A DNA stretch of 64,000 nucleotides from Siphlonurus alternatus (GCA_949825025.1 OX463782.1:26810773-26874772), one strand, 5' to 3'; numbered from the stretch's first letter, positions 22,892 to 37,342 are shown. The notes: generated from the sequence alone by a model not told the origin. Numbers and translations are program-made.

Positions 22892-25543
22892 CTTAGAACG
22901 ACACAGGAGGAGGATTATTAACTATATTTTAGGATGTTTGTCTTGTTGAGTGTTTAAAGTTCTTTGATATTGATTAAAATAAAATCAATGATAATTTTAA
23001 AAAGAAATCTAAAGCGGTTAAAAGGTCTCAAGCAGACTTTATATTTGTATGGAAGATACAAGTTTTTTTTTACATAGTTATTCTGAAATAGTACCCTTTT
23101 AAATCTAGATTTTATTTTTAAATGTGTCAAATTGATCAACTTGAAAAACTAATGGAAGTAACTGACTTTTAAAAAAAAATATGATATTTGATTCAGTGGA
23201 ACTTTCACAAATAAAATATATTGAGAAAGCAGAACAATTAAATTTAAGATGGAAATAGTTAACACGATTAGTGAATAAATATAACCAGGTTTATTACTAT
23301 AACGTCTGCTTAAAATCAATGAACTAACCACGGTTAGCCTGGTTATCTCCTGGATAACCCCTTCGTGAATTACGCCCTATAAAAACTTGACCCCGACGAA
23401 GAGAGAATGTAAAGAAACAGTACAACAGATTCATTGAAACAAAGTGCATTTTGTGACGTAATGCTGCAGTTCGAAGTGCAACACACGTATGTATGGTCAT
23501 AAAATATTACATGAAGGCACTACAAAAAATGACAGCCGGAACTTTTATCAGGAAAATTGCGCAATCGTGAGGGAAAAAAGGACACTCAAATTTATTAAAA
23601 ATATTACTTTAAAAAAATCGTAGTTTGTTGTACGCATAAAATATATTATTTATTTGATCTATATACAAACAGAAATTTATTACACGTGTTCCTCTTTCGT
23701 GAAGTAGTTATAAATTGAGGAAAAATATTTTTACAGAAAGTTTTATTAAAATTTAAATGTAAAAGAAAATACTTAAACATTGAGATATATATAATTTAAT
23801 CAATATTTATCATTACTGTTTTAATTGCATAAGAACTTTTTAAAAAATGTTCTACAGTATCAATAATTTTTTTATAATCTTATATATTTCAGATTCTTAC
23901 TATTAATCATATTATTATTGAAGAACTCTATTCAATTAAAAAAAGTTTATTTCTAAGAACTCATCCTGCCTGATGAAATGTGAATGCTGCAATAAACTTT
24001 ATAGATAAAAAGTTGAACATTAACTTTTTGTTTGTTGGTATAAGTAGTACATTACAAAAACCAGATATTCTATACTCAATTATGTGAGAGTGGATCTCCA
24101 TTATCAATATTTGAATTTGATTTCCATGACTACTTTTACGTAGAAAAGAAATATGGTAAATAATAAATAATTAAATTTGCTTTGAAATCTAAAGAAAAAT
24201 ATATAACTACATTTTAAAATTTAAGCTATATCTTCTTTTGTACGCCTATATTACTTGTCCAAACATAACTCTAAAATGGAGCCACAAAAATCATTTATAA
24301 GTGACACTTTTATTACTATTTTAAATATACGTTATAAATTAAAAAATATTAAAATTAAATTGCATAAATTTCAAAAGTGTTTTATAGTAAAGTTCTTTTC
24401 TTATAATGTTATGTAAAATAAGCAAAACTTGTAATAAAATTACTAAAATTTAACATTTACACAAATCAAATATTTTTTTAGCACTCGAATCACTCGAATC
24501 TGATGTATACTGATAAAAACAGAGGAGTTAAGTTTTACAGTTGATGTTTTACAATGTCATTACAATTTTTTTCTTTTCGTAAATTTAACAATTTTCTCTC
24601 TGCATATTGTTCACCAGACTGAAAGTTTTTTTCTTTGGTATTGTGAGTTTGTAAATTGTCACATGATTCCACGTTCATGCAGCCATTCAAGTTTCTCGAT
24701 CAAAATAACGAGGAAACAGTTTCTTTGATGACATGTTACAGGTGTAAACGTTTTAATTTTAATAAAATGGTTTTCGGATTATAGTATTTCTAAATAAATA
24801 ACAATATGAATGAAAAAAGAATATTTGTAGGTTACGAGCAAAGATTGTAATATGAATGATCGATTAATCAAATTAATTTCGTTTATTGTTTTTGTTCAAA
24901 TAAAAAACAGATTGTATTTATAGAGGCTATGAGTTAAAAAAGAGTGAGACACGGATGAGCTATAATAGTTGCAGCACATACAAACACCAAGACAATTATA
25001 TCACAAAAATTAAAAAAAAAAAAAAAACAACTGACAAAATATTGTATCTCCTTGAAGTTAGGCAAATTGTGTGTCAATGAAGAAAGGCGGGTTACATAAA
25101 CACCAGGGGACGTCATTAAAATCAAATAGAATTTTTATATTATTTAGCTTATATATTCTTTTACTACATACGAATTTTCATGTATAAAATATTATTTAAG
25201 AAAATAATGTTATTTTTAATATTTTTTGTGATAAAAATTTATGAATTTAAATTTTTGCAATATGTGTTTTCTGATTTTTTCATACTATATATGATATGCA
25301 GCCTAACAACTTTTGATGTTGAATTTAAATTATATTACCTCACGGCAAGATGATCTAAAGATATTTTATTTTATAATTTTCAAATTTCCTCGCTTCAATA
25401 CAATTTTAATTATTATTATTTTTTTTTTAGTCAACTAATTTATCCTCAGAATCTACACATTTGTTTTTAATTCAACTGTAGCTTAATTTACTGGATTGTA
25501 TTTTCATTAGACAAACGCTAATTAGGTTAATTAATATAATTAC
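22892..25543. other. Intron 5 of the beat-like gene
   Basis: About 2.65 kb, between donor GTAATTATAT at 25543 and acceptor CTAAG at 22892 (minus strand). Besides the partial foldback copy at 23282-23381 it is plain AT-rich sequence. Confidence 0.7.
23282..23381. mobile_element. Partial foldback-element copy
   Basis: Contains AACCACGGTTAGCCTGGTTA and ends with CCTTCGTGAATTACGCCCTA, closely resembling the right end of the element at 22281-22447. The left arm is not clearly preserved. Confidence 0.55.
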
Positions 25544-25621
25544 CTGTAATCCCAATATGCTACTGGTCACGTTATCATCCTCCATCTGCAGGGGGTAGCG
25601 CCGCACGTGTCTTCCTCGCAC
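25544..25621 (-). CDS. beat: beat-like gene, exon 4
   Basis: A 78-base phase 0-0 exon: acceptor GTGTTTCAG ends at 25622 and donor CAG|GTAATTA starts at 25543. It encodes VRGRHVRRYPLQMEDDNVTS followed by SILGLQ. This is the inter-sheet part of Ig domain 2, the RHVRRYP motif leading to a TS-LGL strand that is characteristic of Beat proteins. It bridges exactly in frame between WTVNGRQ (previous exon) and VETNSG (next exon). Confidence 0.9.
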
Positions 25622-26550
25622 CTGAAACACGTGCACACACGTGCTCTCATTAAAAAACATCAATCACATGGGGATAATCTGCATGCGCATTAGTTCCATA
25701 TCAACGCTTATCATCAATAAATCTTACTTATAGGCACATACTATTTTATTCATTATTACACTTAAGTTTACATGCCATAAAATATAAAATATTTTTTAAA
25801 TTCATTATAGTTACCATCAATAGCACTATGTTTATGTCTTGTTAAACTTTCATATATACATTATAAACAAGCAGAAAGTTAGTAAATCAAAAGAGAAAAT
25901 AGCCTTTTACATGTTCACTTTAAGTATTTTAACTAGGCACTTAGATTTATTATGCAAAATTTTATTTAATAAAGTATGTACTTAAAAAATTAAGTAATAT
26001 GAATAAATAGAGATCAAAGTGTCATTTTTAATATATATGTTTTTAAAGTATTATGAATATTGAAACAACAATTTAAAATATATTTTTTAATTGATGCTCA
26101 TTTTCAAGTTTAAAAATATTTTATAGTAACTGTAATGAATTGAAACGTAGAATAGATATCTTATGTGAAAAGAGCGAAAGAATTAAAAAATATGAAGCTC
26201 TGGAAATTGAAATAAAAAAGTTCTTTACAAGTTGTACTTTTTACAATTACCGAATGTTTTTTTTTTACTTTTTATTAAGCGAGGAGTAAAAATTACATTC
26301 ATTGAGGACGGTAGAATATTTTGTAAGTACTATAATATTATGTACCGTCAGACTCAATAAAATTTACAGTGTTTTTGTGCAGAACTCGTTCTCCCTCCAA
26401 CAATGAATTTGGTAGTTACAAAATATTTATATCAGACGTTTACATGCATGATGAAAAATTAATTAAAAGTAACAAAGAATTCACACATTTTAGTGATTTA
26501 TTTGATTTTTTTTAAGATATTATACTCCCATAAGCTTGAAGTTCGACTAG
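25622..26550. other. Intron 4 of the beat-like gene, 3' part
   Basis: AT-rich sequence with no recognisable gene. Confidence 0.5.
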
Positions 26551-26554
26551 GCTT

Positions 26555-26815
26555 CATTTAGGTGTAACTGAGGGAACTGTAGTAAACCAAAATTTGGACG
26601 GCCGCACACCTCTATATTTTATTAAAGGATCAAATAATAAAATGTAATGGGGAGCATACACAGCACTGAGTAAAAAGCTAGATGAATTTATCCCTCCTGG
26701 CAAATTGTAATTATTTACATAAAAAACGGTCACCCATCCAAGTATTTTAACCACGCTTCAATTGCCTGAATTCGATAACCTTAATGATAACTGGTCTGCG
26801 CAATTCTCCACGCTT
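26555..26815 (-). mobile_element. 5S rRNA-derived SINE (copy 2, diverged)
   Basis: On the minus strand, ACTTGGATGGGTGACCG (5S promoter end) is preceded by a diverged GAAGCGTGGTTA. The body carries GGATAAATTCATCTAGC and ends in the shared module with CAGTTCCCTCAGTTACACC. The 5S head is more decayed than in the copies at 3.4 and 50.0 kb, indicating an older insertion. Confidence 0.75.
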
Positions 26816-28044
26816 TCATAAATCAGTTTGAAAATTTCATTTTGAACATATTTGACTATAACATCAATACATTTAAAGGTAAAAATGTTGTAAAAACCGT
26901 GCACACAAAATTCAATACAAAACATTTATTACATTTTTATGTTTAGTAATATTTTTTGTTTTGATTTGAAATATGTACAGATATATACGGAAGAGACGAT
27001 TTAAAAAAAAAAAAAAAAAAAAACTCAATTCGTAACTTATACCATATAAAATATATATATACAACATGTCATATTTTTTGTTATTGCGTTATTGCATAAG
27101 TTTTATGAGCGGAAGGGTTAAAGGCATAAATCTTTTGAATATGCCACCATCATAAAGTTTAGATTCATGTAACCAGAAATTAAATTTGAAATGAAAGCAA
27201 GCCTTCCGGTTAGTAGCCAAATAATAAATGTACTCAACATGGTGGTACAGGAGATTATTTTAGCTACATTGTGAGACTATAAAACATTTACAAGTTTTAT
27301 CAGCATGGCAGCTAGGCCACTGTAATGCATGCAGTGTTTGCTCTCGTAGAGTCGTATGTTTTTCATCTGGAAGTTCACAAGTGTAGTTTATTTAACCTAG
27401 GACTAGCCAATTTAATAATTAAAGAAATTAAAATGTTTTACTGAATTTTGGACATGTATTTCAATTACTTGAACATAATCATTTTTAAAATTTAAGAGCA
27501 TTTGTTGAAAAAATGTATTAGAAAAAATTAGAGATCAAGAGTTATTAGCGTAGAATTGGAATTAGAAATGATGATTTATTACAATATAGGATACACTGAA
27601 GGGAAGAATTATCTAAAGAATTCAGCACAAATTTAGTATGGAGATTTATTCCGAGTTAAATCAAGAACTAATCGTTGAATTAAAATAACAACAATTTTAA
27701 ATCTGTGCTACAGCAAAGAGCTTACACTGTATTGTATTACATTGTACACTATAAAATATCTGGCTATACTTATTATAGGTAAGTTAGTACAGATATAACC
27801 AATTTTTTAACAAAATTTTCAATTACATGTTTGGGGTCATTTCATTATATTATGAAATAGAACGCATTTCTACGCTAATTTTGTGCTAATTCTTCTTTGC
27901 AAATGCCTGCAATTGTGTTACTTTGTACAATGATGGGGACATTGGAGTCTTGTTTATATTATTATTACTTAAATTCACAATGATTTTTAAAGATTTGTTC
28001 ATATTTTTTGGGAAAAAATTCTTTTGCGTTAATTTAAATATAAT
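26816..28044. other. Intronic stretch with one member of a direct-repeat pair
   Basis: AT-rich intron. A 38-40-bp segment at 27566-27604 (GATGATTTATTACAATATAG and following bases) is repeated almost exactly at 28292-28330, just after the tRNA-derived SINE. A poly(A) of about 20 bases lies at 27003-27022. Confidence 0.6.
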
Positions 28045-28330
28045 TATATATTAAAATTATGCCGGGTACTGGACAAGGTCGTAATCGGATGGTCGTGAGT
28101 TCAATCCCAGATACCACCAAACTTTTCCACTTGGTGGTTGCTAAAAATATCCCTCTTGTGCATCCGGGAGGTATAATTGAAGATATCCTCCATCAATTAT
28201 CGACCATCTTGATTGAGGTTTCCATGAATTCCTCAGTCACAACTAAGCAAATGCTGGAATAGATTGCTTAGGCCATAGCTGCCCTAGTTTGAAATGATGA
28301 TTTATTACAATATAGGATACATTGAAGGGG
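28045..28330 (+). mobile_element. tRNA-derived SINE (plus strand)
   Basis: A tRNA-like head with a weak A-box-like TACTGGACAAGG (about 28067-28078) and a B-box-like AGTTCAATCCC (about 28098-28108). The unique body is followed by the shared 3' module: GAGGTTTCCATGAATTCCTC, AGTCACAACTAAGCAAATGC, then TTAGGCCATAGCTGCC. It ends in the 38-bp repeat also present at 27566-27604. The open frame here is incidental. Confidence 0.65.
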
Positions 28331-31008
28331 ATCACTAAACCCTAAAAATGTCTATGGACAGTCGACAAGTTAACTAAATTCAGTCAATTATGACCAGTAA
28401 CCTACATCAGGGTTCAGTTAGGGGGAAAAATAATAATGATAAAATAATATACCATTATTTTTCTAATAATATATAATCAATTTTTTTTCCCCATTTAAAA
28501 TTAGTTTTCTAGGTTCCATTATTTTCATTTCTATTGAATTAAATTCGTAAATGTAGTTATATATTGTAGAAAAAAAAAGAAAGAAAATTGAATTAAACTA
28601 GTTTTTTCTAGATAAAAAGCATAACTTTACTTTGGTTGTGAAAAAACTTGCATGTACGTTTCATGTTATCGTTGTAGAAATGCGCCGAGAGGGCTGAACG
28701 TTCTTCTTTTGTTAACGGTGATCATTTTACCTTTTTTTTTTATATAGAATGAATCAAATGAGTGAAAGGTTTATTTAATATAGCCTAAGGAATAGGATAA
28801 AGCTTAAAATTAAATCTGTGTGAATCTCTATATATATAATACATTATTGTAACGTTACACATAAAAGTAACAGATTCACAGAGGAAAATGTTGGAATCCT
28901 CAGTTTGTCATTTGTAAATCCTAGCCTCAGGATATATAATTGTGTAAATTAATTAGCAGTATACCGTTGTATATTAAATTTTAATACAAAGTTTATTTAA
29001 TCACCATATTAAATTTTCATATTAATATTTAAATATAACCTAAATGAATTTAATTATATTAATATTCCTCTTCATCATTTAAAATAACAATATAATATAA
29101 ATCTCCAAGCATGTAATTATAAGTATTTATAATTTTCTTTAAGATGTAAGAATTTCAAAAGAACGTTTTTTTTTTCTCCTTTTCCTTGTTTATTTCTTTT
29201 TCTTTATTTTTTTTCCTCTATTATAAAACTTTATTTGATCTTAGTTGTATAGAAGAGCAGTAATTATAGTCTTAGCTAACGAAGGATCTGAAAACAGTAT
29301 AAGACAGACTCCTGATGCAGTATATACCGCCATACACATGTCGAGCAGGGAAAGCTAGAGGGATGTTGAAGTGGTATTTGGAGCCTACGCCACGTAGGCT
29401 ATTGTGCAAGGAGTTAGATGAACAGAGACTCAGATGAGAGAGAGAGAGAAGGTGGTGGGTGGGTGGTCCAGCTAGCTATACCGGCCCTTCTTCTATTCCC
29501 TTTCGGTCCCGTCTTTGGTGTGTAGGTCTGAATACCCAAAGCTGACGTCAGGCTTGAAGCATCGCCCAAAGCAGTAACACACAAGCAGCAAGCAAGCTGA
29601 CTGGCTCACAAGCAGGCTTTACTGGCCTTCCCAATTAGAGAGCAACTCAAACAAGCCTTACCAATCAAAGGTCGACTCTATACGTTCTTTGAATGAGAAA
29701 TAAATTATATATAAAAATATATAGCTTACATATAAACTAACAAAAAATAGTACATTTAATTTTATTTCTAAATAAAATGTTCAGTTTTTTTACTTTTGTA
29801 ATGGCAAAACAAATAAAATTAAGACTATAAAAGTTTTTTTTTTGTATTGAAATTCTCTCGAAGTATTCCATGGAATGTTTTACTTATAATTTTTTTACAG
29901 GTATCTCTACTGAAGTATAATAAAAAGTTATGTTATTTTGTGTAAAAAGAGAAGAAAATCAAAACCATGTCCCTCCTTATTATCTCTACGCGTTACATGA
30001 TGCGAACATTTGTTTTTGAAAAAAACACTTTTTTACTGTAAAAAATTATGTGCAAATTTAGAACTGAGATTGTAGCGTTCATGGTTGTAAGAAGGATTAT
30101 GAGAAAGAAGCTTAAACTTAAAGTATGTTTAAGTTGTGTTAATTTTAAGACTGTTGCACAAGAAATTGCATTAACTGATTGAATGAAGATAAGGAAGAAG
30201 TTACAAGAGTTCCATTCCACAAGATAAGGAAAAGTAAAACAATTACAGAATCTTCTCGAAGAACTGAAGGGCGTGCTTGTGGACTTCTCTTTAAGTTTAT
30301 AGTTCAAATAATTTATTTTCAACTTGATTTCAAATCTAAAATCTTATAAAACATATTATAAGTGAAAAAAATGTTGTTGTTTTTTTTCGGACGGCGAAAC
30401 TCCGAGAAAATGCTCCCAGCTGTGACTTGGAAGTAAATTATAAAATAAAAATTATTTAAATATTTATGAAAAGAGACATCAAAATATTTAAAAAATGGCC
30501 TTTGATTTGTCAATATTTGGGTTTTATATTGTTCTGCTTTTTTTAAGCTTTGGTACGATATATAATATCTGCCGTTTATATTTTTAATATTTCTATTAAA
30601 ATATTGAATTTCAGATTTTATCATCGGTATAATTATCATTCTTTGTAAGAACGAAGGGAGTATTTTCACCTTTCACCTTTGAGAGGTAGCTACAAAATGT
30701 GCTGGCTAGCTCAATACTCGTACAACAACGTCCATATTCATCAATTTCATGATCGATAAGTAACAACGTTGTGGCCAAAATAAAGGTTTTCTATTTTCAT
30801 GTAACATACTCTGAGTATATTCTCATAAAAATGCAAAGTATGGAGTTATCTTTATAAATTAAATAAATATAATATTTTGAGATTATCAACATAAAATTGT
30901 AACAATTATTTCACAGGGAAGCAGGTACAGGCTATCTATTTTTTAAAGTTTCACGATCGTGTTACTTTTCGTTTTATCATCTAAAATGACAACTGAATGA
31001 ATTCTTAC
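28331..31008. other. Intron 4 of the beat-like gene, 5' part
   Basis: AT-rich sequence except a GC-richer island at about 29330-29690 containing a short GA tract and repeated CAAGCAGCAAGCAAGC-like words. No exon with splice sites and a conserved frame is seen. Intron 4 as a whole spans 31008-25622. The island could be regulatory; that is a guess from composition only. Confidence 0.4.
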
Positions 31009-31142
31009 CTGTCGTCCGTTGACAGTCCAAGTAAGATTGACTGGTGGATGTGTCCTTAGGGAGGTACAATTGGCCCTGACAACCTCTCCAACAGCATAAG
31101 TAGGACGTTCCAGAGTAATTATCGGGTCTGAATCCGGGAAAT
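31009..31142 (-). CDS. beat: beat-like gene, exon 3 (second Ig-like domain, N-terminal half)
   Basis: Acceptor TTTGTTTTAG ends at 31143 and donor CAG|GTAAGAATT starts at 31008. The exon is 134 bases; it begins in phase 1 and ends in phase 0. It encodes (D)FPDSDPIITLERPTYAVGE, then VVRANCTSLRTHPPVNLTWT and VNGRQ. Cys of RANCTS is the first cysteine and LTW the core tryptophan of Ig domain 2. The P-Y-GE-V-ANCTS-PPxNLTW pattern is diagnostic of the Beat family. Confidence 0.95.
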
Positions 31143-33022
31143 CTAAAACAAACAAAAAAACATATATAATTTAATTTCTCATTATTTTTAAATTACATTT
31201 CTTATCCATTACAAAGAGTTTCATATTTTACAATTTTTTTTTTATCTTCCATTATGGTTACAATATAGCTTTCCATTTTGTCTTGATGAGCTCTCGTATA
31301 GGCTGAGTAGCATCACGGATGAGAAGAGATACGATCCTCCTATATATACTATCCCAGGCAATTCCCCTCCTGACCCAAGCCAGCAGCTTGATGCAGGGTA
31401 ATTAGAATGCAGATGGCGCCACTCGGGAGGCGTTCAACTAATGGTTGTTTCGTTCAAAACTCGCGGCACGTTCAAGACCAAAAGAGAGTGAGAGAGAAGC
31501 TTGCATCATCTAGACATCTCTATCAACTCGTGGTATAGAAATGTCAGCCAAGTTTTGTAAGCCGCGTCAAATTGCTGTCACTCCTCCCACCCTGGTCCTT
31601 CTACATCATATATATACCTTCATTCCCTTTTCTTTCTACCTTTATATGTACCACAACACACGAATCATTTACTATTATATTATAGACATGCTATAGACAG
31701 CACCGGATATAAATAATACTTGATTTCCTATATATATAATACTATAATACAGTATAACATTTCTCTTGTTTTATAAAATATAACATTCTTATATAATACA
31801 ATTTTTATCCTACATATAAAGAGGGAAAACGAGAAGAAAGGTAACCTCATCATAAGATGAAAAGAGACGTTGAGAAAGAGAGAAGGAGTTTGGGGCGGGA
31901 AGCTGTAAGGTATTAGATCGTCACCAAACGCCCAGGTGGTTTTCATTTTATACCCCCGAGGTAGAAGCAGCGATAAACACACCTCAGCGCGTGCTATCTC
32001 AAATATCATGGTTGTAGTGATATACAAGAAAGTCAAGAAGTCAACGACGTATATTGTGAAAAATTCCAGCTTGTCATTCGATTTTTCCTTTTTTAAGAAA
32101 ATCGCTTTTTACATAGAGGTAAAAAAATAAGGTATAAAAAAAATATGAGATTATAATATGTATATACGAGACAAATTTATTTACAGCACATATTTTTGAT
32201 GTCTTCATTTCTTTACACTGAGAAAAAAATATTTCAAATACCTTTATAGTGTGACTTGAATGATAATTGTTAGTAATTTTGTCATCAGTGTATTTGATCT
32301 TTTTATCTCCATCAAAAAAGCAATGCAATCAATCATTGATCAAGTTACCAAGTAATGTCTTCATTATACCTCTCGTTACATAAAAAAACAGAAGAATTTA
32401 ACAACATAATTTAGCTATTTGTTTTTAAATCTTATATAATTAATAGGATTGTATTAAATTAATTAATTACTCAATTATATTTATGTATACTGTAAAGTGG
32501 AAATCAGTTTAAAAAAAAATACATAGCTTAAAGAGCCAACGTATCTTAATTTATCGATCTCATTAAGGATCACACAAAACAACACATGAGAGTTACAGGA
32601 TGTATATATAGAGGGATAATCTCCCTTGATACGTCTACTGATAAATTGCTTGTGATTTCCCCACTTTTTTATTTCCTGATTCAGGAAGTTTGTTCAGACT
32701 ATACAGAAAATAAATCGATAGCTTTAATCGTACTTTCCTTTTTTTTATAGCAACAAATACAGGTAGGTAGTCAGGAAGGTATTGTATTAAGAGTTAAGGT
32801 ATATATACAATTGAGAGCTAATGAAATCTGTCCACGTTAGAGACAAGAATACTGTTGGGAATAAAAACTTTTAAAAGTTGACAGTAACGGGAGAGATTGG
32901 TGGGGGTTGGTTGAAGAGAAACATGACACTTTGTTTGATAACTTTTCGAATTTACTTTTCATTGGCACGAGTGCTACGTGATAGCTATAGCTGTTGCTTT
33001 ATACTTTAACAGATACACAATG

Positions 33023-33023
<1 letters not shown>

Positions 33024-33069
<46 letters not shown>
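33024..33069. repeat. (TA)n microsatellite
   Basis: About 46 bp of TA dinucleotides, followed after about 10 bases by a poly(A) run. Confidence 0.95.
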
Positions 33070-33072
<3 letters not shown>

Positions 33073-33557
33073 TTTTAACAAAAAAAAAAAAAAAAAATGA
33101 AAGCAAATTGTTACCCCAACCACCCTCTTTTTCCACCTATCTTCTCTTGGGTGTAGTTTTTAGTAAACTTTAATGAAAACCGTCAATTTACATTTTTTTT
33201 ATAATGGACGTTAAAATAACAAACAATTAAATTTATATTAATTTATTTTTATTTAAGTTAATTAGGAGAAATTTTTCACCATATATAATTAAAAAAATGT
33301 TGATATTTTCTTTTGAAAAACAAAAACCATCAATACTACTTTAACATTTTAGCTAATTGAAAATTTATTAAACTTCATCCATTTATTGTTTTTCAAAATA
33401 AAAATCTGTTTTTCATATATTTGAAAAATGTACAAAGCGATGATTTTAGTTCGGAAATCAAATATTAATTTTCTCCTTTTTTTCATGAGTGTCAATAAAG
33501 ATAAAGCAAGTAATCACTTTTTATCTTTTTTATTTTCATTTGTGTAGTATGCACAAT

Positions 33558-33561
<4 letters not shown>

Positions 33562-33615
<54 letters not shown>
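33562..33615. repeat. (GA)n microsatellite
   Basis: Uninterrupted GA dinucleotides of about 54 bp, followed by a GC-richer patch. Confidence 0.98.
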
Positions 33616-33617
<2 letters not shown>

Positions 33618-36600
33618 TAAATTCCTCCATGTTTGTACATTATATGGAGAGTTCCATTCTATTGGCTCGTGGAGCGGCCTCGAGCGCAGAAAAGTTAGGA
33701 ATCACGAGTCTGCGAGGATTTATTAACAAGCTATCACGGTAAAAAGTTCCATGAATCAGCCTATTATTTTTCCCCCCCTTTTTTTTTTTTACAAGTACTT
33801 CAATAATTTCACTAGCTGATTTTATTTGCAGTGAGAAAAATGGGTTGGTAATAACGTTGTTTGCTGCTAGCCTGATGTGTTACTGTGTTTTTGTGAGCAT
33901 TTTTGTCACTCTAATTGCCTATAATTCTTTATAACTAGCAAAATAAACTACTGAATGTATCACTATAAACTTTTATATATAAATATTTGATATTTTTAAG
34001 TAAATATTAACAAAATATATATTTTTAAATATGGAAGGAACACAAAATAGAGGATTATATTTTTGCAATATTTGAAATATTGGTTTTACTAACTCTGCAA
34101 TGTTAAACTCAAAATTTCAATTATTTTATAACAATCTTTGATTCATTGTTAAGTCTATTTTTTTTATAGATTTGTATTTTATATAACTAATAATTAATAA
34201 AATACTTAAAAGTATTTAACTAAAATTTCAATATAGTATTTTGTTTGTTTAAAATATAACGCAGAGTAATGAAAAAATATGGATTTTTAGAATCATCAAT
34301 TAATATACAATGTTTACTTTTTTGATTAGTTAAAAATATAACTTTTTAATAAAGATGAATAATCAATTTATTTCCTTATTGTGCCTGAAAGGTATATTAA
34401 TACAAAAATTCTTTGTTGTAAATATTTTTTTTTTATTTGTAATCTTTTTTAACGTCACAGTGAATTGAAATAAAAATATACTTTTAACCTTTTAAAATAT
34501 AGTAGCTTATCATAAAACCATAAAGGTATAGTTCAATTCTTTTTTTACCGTATTAAATTACGATATTTTTTTTATATGAATTTCTATGTTACCATTTCAT
34601 ATAATAAAAAAAAAAATGTTGACATGCATTACATTCAATATCTCTTTACAAGCAGCTTTATAAAATATTCAATTTATCAACCTTTCAATGAAATTACATT
34701 GTGGAGTCAACGAGAAAAAGAGAGTCTTCGAATATTTTCTCTCTTGGTTTAAAGCTGTGGGGAGGAAGGAATAATATTCTTAACTAAATGCCTTCTAGTT
34801 GTAAGTAAAGCTATATAGAGAGGAGCACATTGTAACTATATAGCTTCGAGGAATATAAGAAAAAGATGTCTCAAACGGAACACATTGTTGTCAACAACAA
34901 AGAAAATGACAATAATACGACTTGGTTGAATAAGAAGAAATGATATAAAAACAAAACAGCAAACTCTGCCATGGCAGTATGTATAATATATAAATACAAA
35001 ACGTAATCAAAAAGCTTGAAAATGAGCTCACTAAAGAAAATAATAATAATAATTATAACTTAAACAATATGTTTTTAATAACAATGCTAGAGTAATTATT
35101 TTTTTATATGGTACATGGGATATAATAAAATTAAAGTTGAAAAATGTATTGTGAATCTTTTATAATATACGTATATATTATTTATACATGACATGGTTTT
35201 ATAAATATAAATTATGTAAAAAAGAGTATACCTATACTTTGCCTGCTTATAAATTATTTATGGTCTAATTAGCAAGAGTATTGATAATATGTAAATAGCA
35301 TTTTTTTTTTAATTTATAAAATAATAATGTGATGAACGTGTAATCAGAAAATGAATTTTTTATTACATGTCATTGTTGAGTCATATAATAATAATTTATA
35401 TACATTGCTATACACAGCATTATACAAAAATGAGTGAGGAGAGAAATGGAGAGAGTGATTGAAAGAGAGAAATGGAGAGAAAGAGAGACGGTGGTTGAAT
35501 ATGAAGCGGAGACAAATAAAAAAAATTGAAATAGGAAAGAGAAAACGTGATATTACGATAGAAGATTAAAAATGACAGAGATATTTTCATACTAAACATT
35601 GAGTGAGATATAGACAGAGCATCTAGGCAGAGATAGTTATATAAACGAGAAGTTAGACAGAGTAGATTGGCGTGGTACAAAGTAAGCAGGCTAAAGTGGT
35701 TGCTCTTCCTCGGGCGCGACCACCGTCTTCTTCTTAGAGTTAGAGCTCCTCTGCTCAATTATGTGCCACGCCAGGGGCGGAGGCGATGGTACGCCGCTCC
35801 CAGTGCGCCCCTAACTCATCTCCAGTCCCGACCCTCCCTAGGGGCCGGACACCAAGCCCTGCACTGTCCTCCCACTCTCCAGACTAGAGTAAACTTTGCG
35901 TCCGTATGACGTAATATTAGCACTCAGATTTTTCATTTTTATATTACTGTTTTTTTTTGTGGTATACAAAACACAAAAGTTTAAGTGCACTAAAATAAAT
36001 GAGTTTTTTTTTGTTGTTGTTGACATTAAATTATGTAAAAAATATTATTATATATATAATTTTTATTTAATATATTAAAAAGAATAAAAAAAAAAGACAT
36101 AGTGTAAACATGACTTATGTATATAACTTTTATTTTATTTTCATAAACATTTTGATGCAAATTTTAACCCACTTTGTAATGCCAAGATACCCATGTAAAT
36201 ACATGAATATTATTATGTAAAATAATACAAATTCTCACTTTTCCGAAACATCTCCTTCTTAAGATTAAGCAATGTGTAAAGGAATTTGCTTATAAGACTG
36301 TCATATTTTAATAAAACATTAATATTGAATATGAGTTTGCATACAGCTTCAAAGGGGGAGAATATTCTGATATTAATTAAGAATACGTAGGCATATTCTT
36401 CTTTTATCTTAAATTTATTCGTATATTGTTACTACTGCAATGCTTTGTAGCTGTATTTTGAGACGAAGTTGCATGTTTTTTAAACAAACATTTGTACAAA
36501 AATATTAGAAAGTATGCAAAAAGGTAGAGAAAATACATGTAGAGATAGAGAAGAATGAAGGGAGTCAGTGGAATTCAATTAAAAGAGAGGAAAACAGGGA

Positions 36601-37342
36601 GGAGAGAACGAGCGACGTGAGACTGGATGTCAACTCGACGTATTTGTCTCTGCTAATTAGCAAGGAGCGACTGCTGCAACTCGATACGATACAATGTTCG
36701 CTTGTGCCTACCACCTCCCACTAGGAAGCCTGAGAGGAAAACTGCCAGCCAATTAAGAGGTTTTGTTTAGACCCTTTATATATCTACTATAGCTAAAAAC
36801 TGAAAACTATACGTAACATGTTGTTGTCACTTTTAATTGAATCTTCTTTCTTGACTAAAACTTTTTTCTTTTTTAAAAAAAAAAAAGTTTTGTAAAATTA
36901 ATTTAATTTGAATCATATTTTTGAGATAAAGACACAAATTTGAAGCTGAAGATATGTTATTTTAAATGTATTTTAATTAGCTTTTTTATTTGTTTCAAAA
37001 CAAATAAATATAATGATAATGATAATAATATTTTGTAGTTTAATTGGAAGACTTTGCTTACTGTTGCTATTTGTTTTAACAATATTTGCAGTTTAATTTA
37101 GAATATATTATAGTATTATTTGAATTAAGAATTTAGAATTTACGTAAAATAAATTATATATACCTCGTATTTATGGGAGTTATATTTCATGCAGCTGTAT
37201 GCATAGTGAATTGTTCTAATTAAGCTTCAAAATGTTAAATGTTTTTTTTATTATTATTTTAAAAGCAACAAAAATTTCTTCTTTACTTTTTATAATTCAA
37301 ACTTAATTTTAAAATGAACAATAACATGTATTATGTAAGAAT

